Shown here piece after piece: positions 60,679 through 64,000 of a DNA stretch of 64,000 bases. How positions within the stretch are numbered: the first letter of the stretch is position 1; every line of letters begins with the position of its first letter. The stretch covers positions 454,240 to 518,239 of the forward strand of contig JAEZYP010000044.1 in the NCBI GenBank assembly GCA_023418995.1, in the 5' to 3' direction. The notes beneath the pieces are model-generated. The model saw only the letters and a list, made by a program, of their open reading frames with translations, did no database searches and was not told where the DNA came from. Position numbers and translations under genes: made by a program. This stretch comes from Bacillota bacterium. GTDB lineage: Bacteria > Bacillota > Clostridia > Oscillospirales > Acutalibacteraceae.

Positions 60679-61393
60679 TAAAGATTGCCTTGAAGATTTA
60701 AGAGTCTACTTCCCACCGGATAAACGCGAATTAATTGCTCACGCAACCAGTGTCAGATTGAGAAACGCGGAAGTAATTACCGTTTTTCTGAACCTTGAGC
60801 CGGTTCCCTTCAACAAAGGTTTTTACTCGGTAGATATGACCTTTTTCTTCAATGTATATCTGGATGTATTCGGCCCGCTGGCGGCAAACCCGATGATTGT
60901 GAACGGCGTATGCATGTTCAACAAGAGAGTGGTTTTATACGGCAGCGAAGGAAACGTAAAAATGTTCTCCTCTGATTTTGATCCGGATGATCTTGACAAC
61001 CAAAATACGAACGAAGTACTCCCGAAGGCAACCTGCCAGGTAGCCGAGCCAATCGCCCTTTCCGCAAGAATCTGCGACTGCCCGCCTCACGGCTGCGACG
61101 CCTGCTGCCGGATTCCGGACTGCATCTGCAGACGGTTCGGCGGTGAGCTTGATTTCGCTTCCGCTCGTTCCGTGTATGTAACGCTCGGCATCTTTACCAT
61201 CGTACAGATCGTTCGGAATGTTCAACTGTTAATTCCGGCATATGATTTCTGCATCCCGGAGAAGGAATGCGTAAGTACATCAGATGATCCCTGTGAAATG
61301 TTCCGCCGCATCGACTTCCCAACCGATGAATTCTTCCCGCCGAATGTCGGCGAATTTAGCGGCGGCGGAGATCATTGCCACAAGCCAAGATGA
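60679..61393 (+). pseudogene. 3' part of the interrupted cysteine-rich protein gene
   Basis: The frame continues without a stop from the core through DKDCLEDLRVYFPPDKREL, NLEPVPFNKGFYSVDMTF, and a middle with CDCPPHGCDACC and CIC to the end GGGDHCHKPR. It has no ATG or ribosome-binding site of its own; a TTG at 60758 is the first possible start and is poorly placed. Joined to residues 1-34 it gives a 272-residue, cysteine-rich, probably beta-sheet-rich protein. Because both halves are undamaged despite being separated, selection seems to keep them. Confidence 0.85.
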
Positions 61394-61417
61394 CAGGGAA
61401 CAACTGTGCTCCAAAAA

Positions 61418-61496
61418 AGAAGCCCGCCTAAAAAGGCGGGCTCATGTTGTTGGTAAAGTCTTTTAACACTCTCAGCCCTCCTATTTAGGCGGGCTT
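61418..61496. terminator. Paired terminators between the interrupted gene and pcrA
   Basis: AGCCCGCCT/AGGCGGGCT (61421-61442) is a perfect stem with an A4 loop and Ts on the minus strand. A second, imperfect AGCCCTCC/GGCGGGCT stem lies at 61474-61495, serving pcrA. The two share sequence. Confidence 0.8.
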
Positions 61497-61499
61497 TCG

Positions 61500-63893
61500 T
61501 TATGCTTTTTTCAGCCTTGCAAAATTTGCCATTAATTTCTTGGTTCCCACGGTTTCGAACGCAATTTCCAGCAGCGTATCATTGCCCATAGGAGAAGCGG
61601 AAATCACCATGCCGGTTCCAAAGGACTTATGGTTTACACTGTCCCCTGGCATAAATTCATCGCCCGGCGGTGTTCCGTGCGTGATTCCGGCAGGACCGAA
61701 ATTTCGGGCGGATTCCGTGGTGACCGCTCTGGCTTCAAAGGCGGAGGTCGGCAGGCTCATGCCCGGCGCCGGCTTTTTCCATTCGCGGGTCCGGCTGCGC
61801 TCCACCAGCTCCTCCGGAATTTCCACAAGAAAGCGGGACGGCTTATTGCGGGAGGTGCTTCCGAATATCATACGGCTCTCAGCATTCAGAATGTAGAGCT
61901 CCTCCTTCGCCCTGGTGATTGCCACATAGGCGAGACGGCGCTCTTCCTCTATTTCTTCCGGGTTATAGATTGCCTGCATTCCCGGGAAAATACCGTCTTC
62001 AAAGCCAGGCAGAAACACCACAGGGAACTCTAAACCCTTTGCGGAATGCATGGTCATCATAACCACACTTTCTGACTGCGTGTCATAGTTATCGATATCC
62101 GTCATTAGGGAGACTTCCTCCAGAAAGCCGGAAAGGCTGGCAGCTTCTCCGTTATCCGCCTCGTACTGAATCAGGTTTGAAGCTAATTCATTAATGTTGT
62201 CGATGCGATCCTGCGCGTCGTCCTCCTCTGCCGCCTGAAGGCAACGGATATAATCCGTCTTATCCAGAATCATATGGTACAGCTCGTTAAGGCTGACATC
62301 TGCGCTATTTGAAGCGTCTATCAGCTCCTGTATAGTGGAAGCAAACTGCAGGAGCTTAGGAGAGGTTCTTCTCAGCGGTTCATATTCATCCGCATGCCGG
62401 ATGACGTCGAACACGCTTTCTCCAACCTGCACGGCAATCTCCGCCGCCTGTGCAATGGTTTTATCGCCGATGGAACGCTTCGGCTGGTTGATAATCCGGC
62501 GAAGACGTATCTCATCGTAGGGATTGTTGATCACGCTCAGATAGGCGATCATATCCTTAATCTCTTTGCGCTCATAGAAGCGGAGACCGCCGATGATCCT
62601 GTATGGAATACCGGATTTTACAAACACCTTTTCAAGCATATTGGACTGTGTATTCATACGGTAAAGAACCGCAAAATCGGAAAATTTTCGACCTGCCGCG
62701 TTTTCATCCAGCATCTTTTTAGCGATATTATCGGCTTCGTCCTGCTCACTGTACGCGGTATGTATCCCGATCTTTTCTCCGGCGCCGTTGTTCGTCCAAA
62801 GGGTTTTACCTTTGCGCGCCTGATTATGGCTGATAACCGCGTTTGCGGCATCCAGAATGTTCTTGGTGGAGCGGTAATTCTGCTCCAGCCGGATAACCTT
62901 CGCGTTCGGAAAGGTTTTTTCAAAGCTCAAGATATTTTCAATCGTGGCGCCGCGAAACTTGTAAATGCTCTGGTCATCATCGCCGACAACACAGAGATTG
63001 GTGCTTCTCTGCGCGAGCAGCTTTACAAGAAGATACTGCGCGTGGTTGGTATCCTGATACTCGTCCACCATAATATAACGGAATCGGTTCTGGTAGTATT
63101 CCAGAACCTCCGCATTGCTTTGAAGCAGGAATACGCAATTGCAGATTAAATCGTCAAAATCCATGGCGTCCGCTTCACGGAGCCGCTTTTGATAAAGCTG
63201 ATACGCTTTGGCGATCAGACCGATCCGGTTATCTCCGCCCGCCTGCAGGGCATATTCGTCCGGTTGTATCATATTATCTTTCGCGTGGGAAATCTCCGAG
63301 AGAATCGCTTTATGGGAAAGGTACTTATCCTCAATTCCAAGCTGTTTCTGGCACTCCTTCATCAGCCGACGCGAATCATCGGTATCGTAAATGGTAAAAT
63401 GGTTGGAGTAGCCAATCTTCTCTCCGTCACGCCGCAGAATACGCGCGCAGCTGGAATGGAACGTAGAAGCCCAGATATCCTCGCCGTCCGCTCCAAGCAG
63501 AGAGACAAGCCGGTTTTTCAGTTCCCCGGCAGCCTTATTGGTAAAGGTAATGGCAAGAATCTGCCAGGGGCGGCATGGGTCTACCGCGAGACAGCTTCGC
63601 ACCTGCTCCGGCAGAGGCTGTCCATCCCGCAAATACTGCTCCACCGCGTTCAGATCATCCTCGCTGAAATCCGGGTCAACCGTCCTGCTTGTATAAGCGT
63701 TCCCATAGCGAATGATATTCGCTATGCGGTTTACCAGCACGGTTGTCTTGCCGCTGCCCGCACCGGCTAAAATCAGCAAGGGACCGTTAACACTGAAAAC
63801 AGCTTCCCGCTGCATATTGTTCATCCTGGAAAATTCTTTTTCCAGGACCTTTTTCCTATGCTCTATAATTTGTTCTGTTGTACTATTTAACAT
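61500..63893 (-). CDS. pcrA: ATP-dependent DNA helicase, UvrD/PcrA type
   Basis: The 797-residue SF1A helicase unwinds DNA in repair and replication. Motifs in order: Q-motif NNMQREAV, Walker A LAGAGSGKTT (about residue 45), ITFTNKAAGEL, Walker B YIMVDEYQDTN with DDDQSIYKFRGA, the later QNYRST, TMHSAKGLEFPVVFLPG and VAITRAKEEL. The C-terminal 80 residues include HKSFGTGMV, the PcrA tail that contacts RNA polymerase. ATG at 63893, after GGTGG, is the start; the 11 residues upstream are unlikely. Confidence 0.94.
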   Translation of the reverse strand: MLNSTTEQIIEHRKKVLEKEFSRMNNMQREAVFSVNGPLLILAGAGSGKTTVLVNRIANIIRYGNAYTSRTVDPDFSEDDLNAVEQYLRDGQPLPEQVRSCLAVDPCRPWQILAITFTNKAAGELKNRLVSLLGADGEDIWASTFHSSCARILRRDGEKIGYSNHFTIYDTDDSRRLMKECQKQLGIEDKYLSHKAILSEISHAKDNMIQPDEYALQAGGDNRIGLIAKAYQLYQKRLREADAMDFDDLICNCVFLLQSNAEVLEYYQNRFRYIMVDEYQDTNHAQYLLVKLLAQRSTNLCVVGDDDQSIYKFRGATIENILSFEKTFPNAKVIRLEQNYRSTKNILDAANAVISHNQARKGKTLWTNNGAGEKIGIHTAYSEQDEADNIAKKMLDENAAGRKFSDFAVLYRMNTQSNMLEKVFVKSGIPYRIIGGLRFYERKEIKDMIAYLSVINNPYDEIRLRRIINQPKRSIGDKTIAQAAEIAVQVGESVFDVIRHADEYEPLRRTSPKLLQFASTIQELIDASNSADVSLNELYHMILDKTDYIRCLQAAEEDDAQDRIDNINELASNLIQYEADNGEAASLSGFLEEVSLMTDIDNYDTQSESVVMMTMHSAKGLEFPVVFLPGFEDGIFPGMQAIYNPEEIEEERRLAYVAITRAKEELYILNAESRMIFGSTSRNKPSRFLVEIPEELVERSRTREWKKPAPGMSLPTSAFEARAVTTESARNFGPAGITHGTPPGDEFMPGDSVNHKSFGTGMVISASPMGNDTLLEIAFETVGTKKLMANFARLKKA

Positions 63894-63956
63894 GTATCCA
63901 CCGCCAGAATTAAAATAAGCGAACAAACGCTCTTTGGTAACTATCGTACAAAGTAT

Positions 63957-63985
63957 ATTCTACAATATTTTATAAATAATAGCAA
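63957..63985 (-). promoter_or_regulatory. Possible pcrA promoter
   Basis: On the minus strand TTGCTA (63985-63980) and TAGAAT (63962-63957) are 17 bases apart. The stretch to the window end shows no gene. Confidence 0.5.
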
Positions 63986-64000
63986 ATTTAACTATTACCA

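Noticed and set aside
60758..61393. A separate 211-residue gene starting with TTG at 60758
   Set aside because: There is no ribosome-binding site, and the frame is open and meaningful (DKDCLEDLRVYF) well upstream of it, up to the element boundary.
61418..61496. Repeated GGCGGGC words as a dispersed repeat family
   Set aside because: They are explained as two neighbouring terminators for convergent genes.

Overview
The window comes from a low-to-middle GC Gram-positive bacterium, most likely a clostridial anaerobe of the Oscillospiraceae/Ruminococcaceae type. The signs are AGGAGG ribosome-binding sites with many TTG and GTG starts, several near-perfect sigma-A promoters, a T-box leader on alaS, a CIRCE operator, a GEMM-I (c-di-GMP) riboswitch, RNase M5, a NupNOPQ-type nucleoside importer, a CymR-like Rrf2 regulator and a 2-hydroxyacyl-CoA dehydratase-type protein pair. 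Genus was not determined. Nearly everything is ordinary chromosomal housekeeping; there is no rRNA, CRISPR array or insertion sequence, and one tRNA (Leu, GAG).

Layout. 0-2 kb: end of an acyl-CoA dehydratase activase-related protein and its partner. 2-3.5 kb: a diguanylate cyclase gene behind a c-di-GMP-I riboswitch. 3.5-8.3 kb: beta-CASP hydrolase, exonuclease III, cyclophilin, ABC exporter. 8.4-18.9 kb: a ten-gene nucleoside uptake and catabolism locus read leftward (LacI-type regulator, deoB, deoD, nupNOPQ, deoC, cdd, pdp), with a consensus promoter followed at once by a cre/LacI-type operator. 19-24.7 kb: Hsp20 behind a CIRCE element, CorA, metNIQ, trmB, YbaK. 25-27.7 kb: second GGDEF protein and an AT-rich stretch with a truncated-looking secreted protein. 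27.9-33.5 kb: tcdA, coaC, coaB, cysK divergent from a CymR-like gene, pentapeptide-repeat protein, DegV. 33.7-38.4 kb: MFS exporter, a 59-residue zinc-ribbon protein, chemoreceptor, ATPase, tRNA-Leu. 38.4-55.1 kb: rnmV, holA, comEC, phosphoribosyltransferase, HIT protein, alaS, a penicillin-binding protein, U32 peptidase, mltG and smaller enzymes. 55.3-57 kb: PiT phosphate transporter with its DUF47 partner.

The most interesting region is 57.4-61.4 kb. A gene for a cysteine-rich 272-residue protein is cut in two by a 3,141-bp element that encodes a large serine recombinase. The 5' part (57434-57537) and 3' part (60679-61393) are both intact and in the same frame. They share a CGA core at the break. 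Joining them at this core rebuilds one uninterrupted reading frame, while the matching circle junction is a perfect 10-bp inverted repeat centred on the GA of the core, as expected of a serine-recombinase attP. This is the architecture of skin-type intervening elements that are excised in the mother cell during sporulation. The element also carries a ferredoxin, a proline-rich peptide and two unknown small proteins, either of which could be the directionality factor. Whether excision is developmentally programmed cannot be seen from sequence alone.

From 61.5 kb to the end lies the PcrA/UvrD-type helicase.
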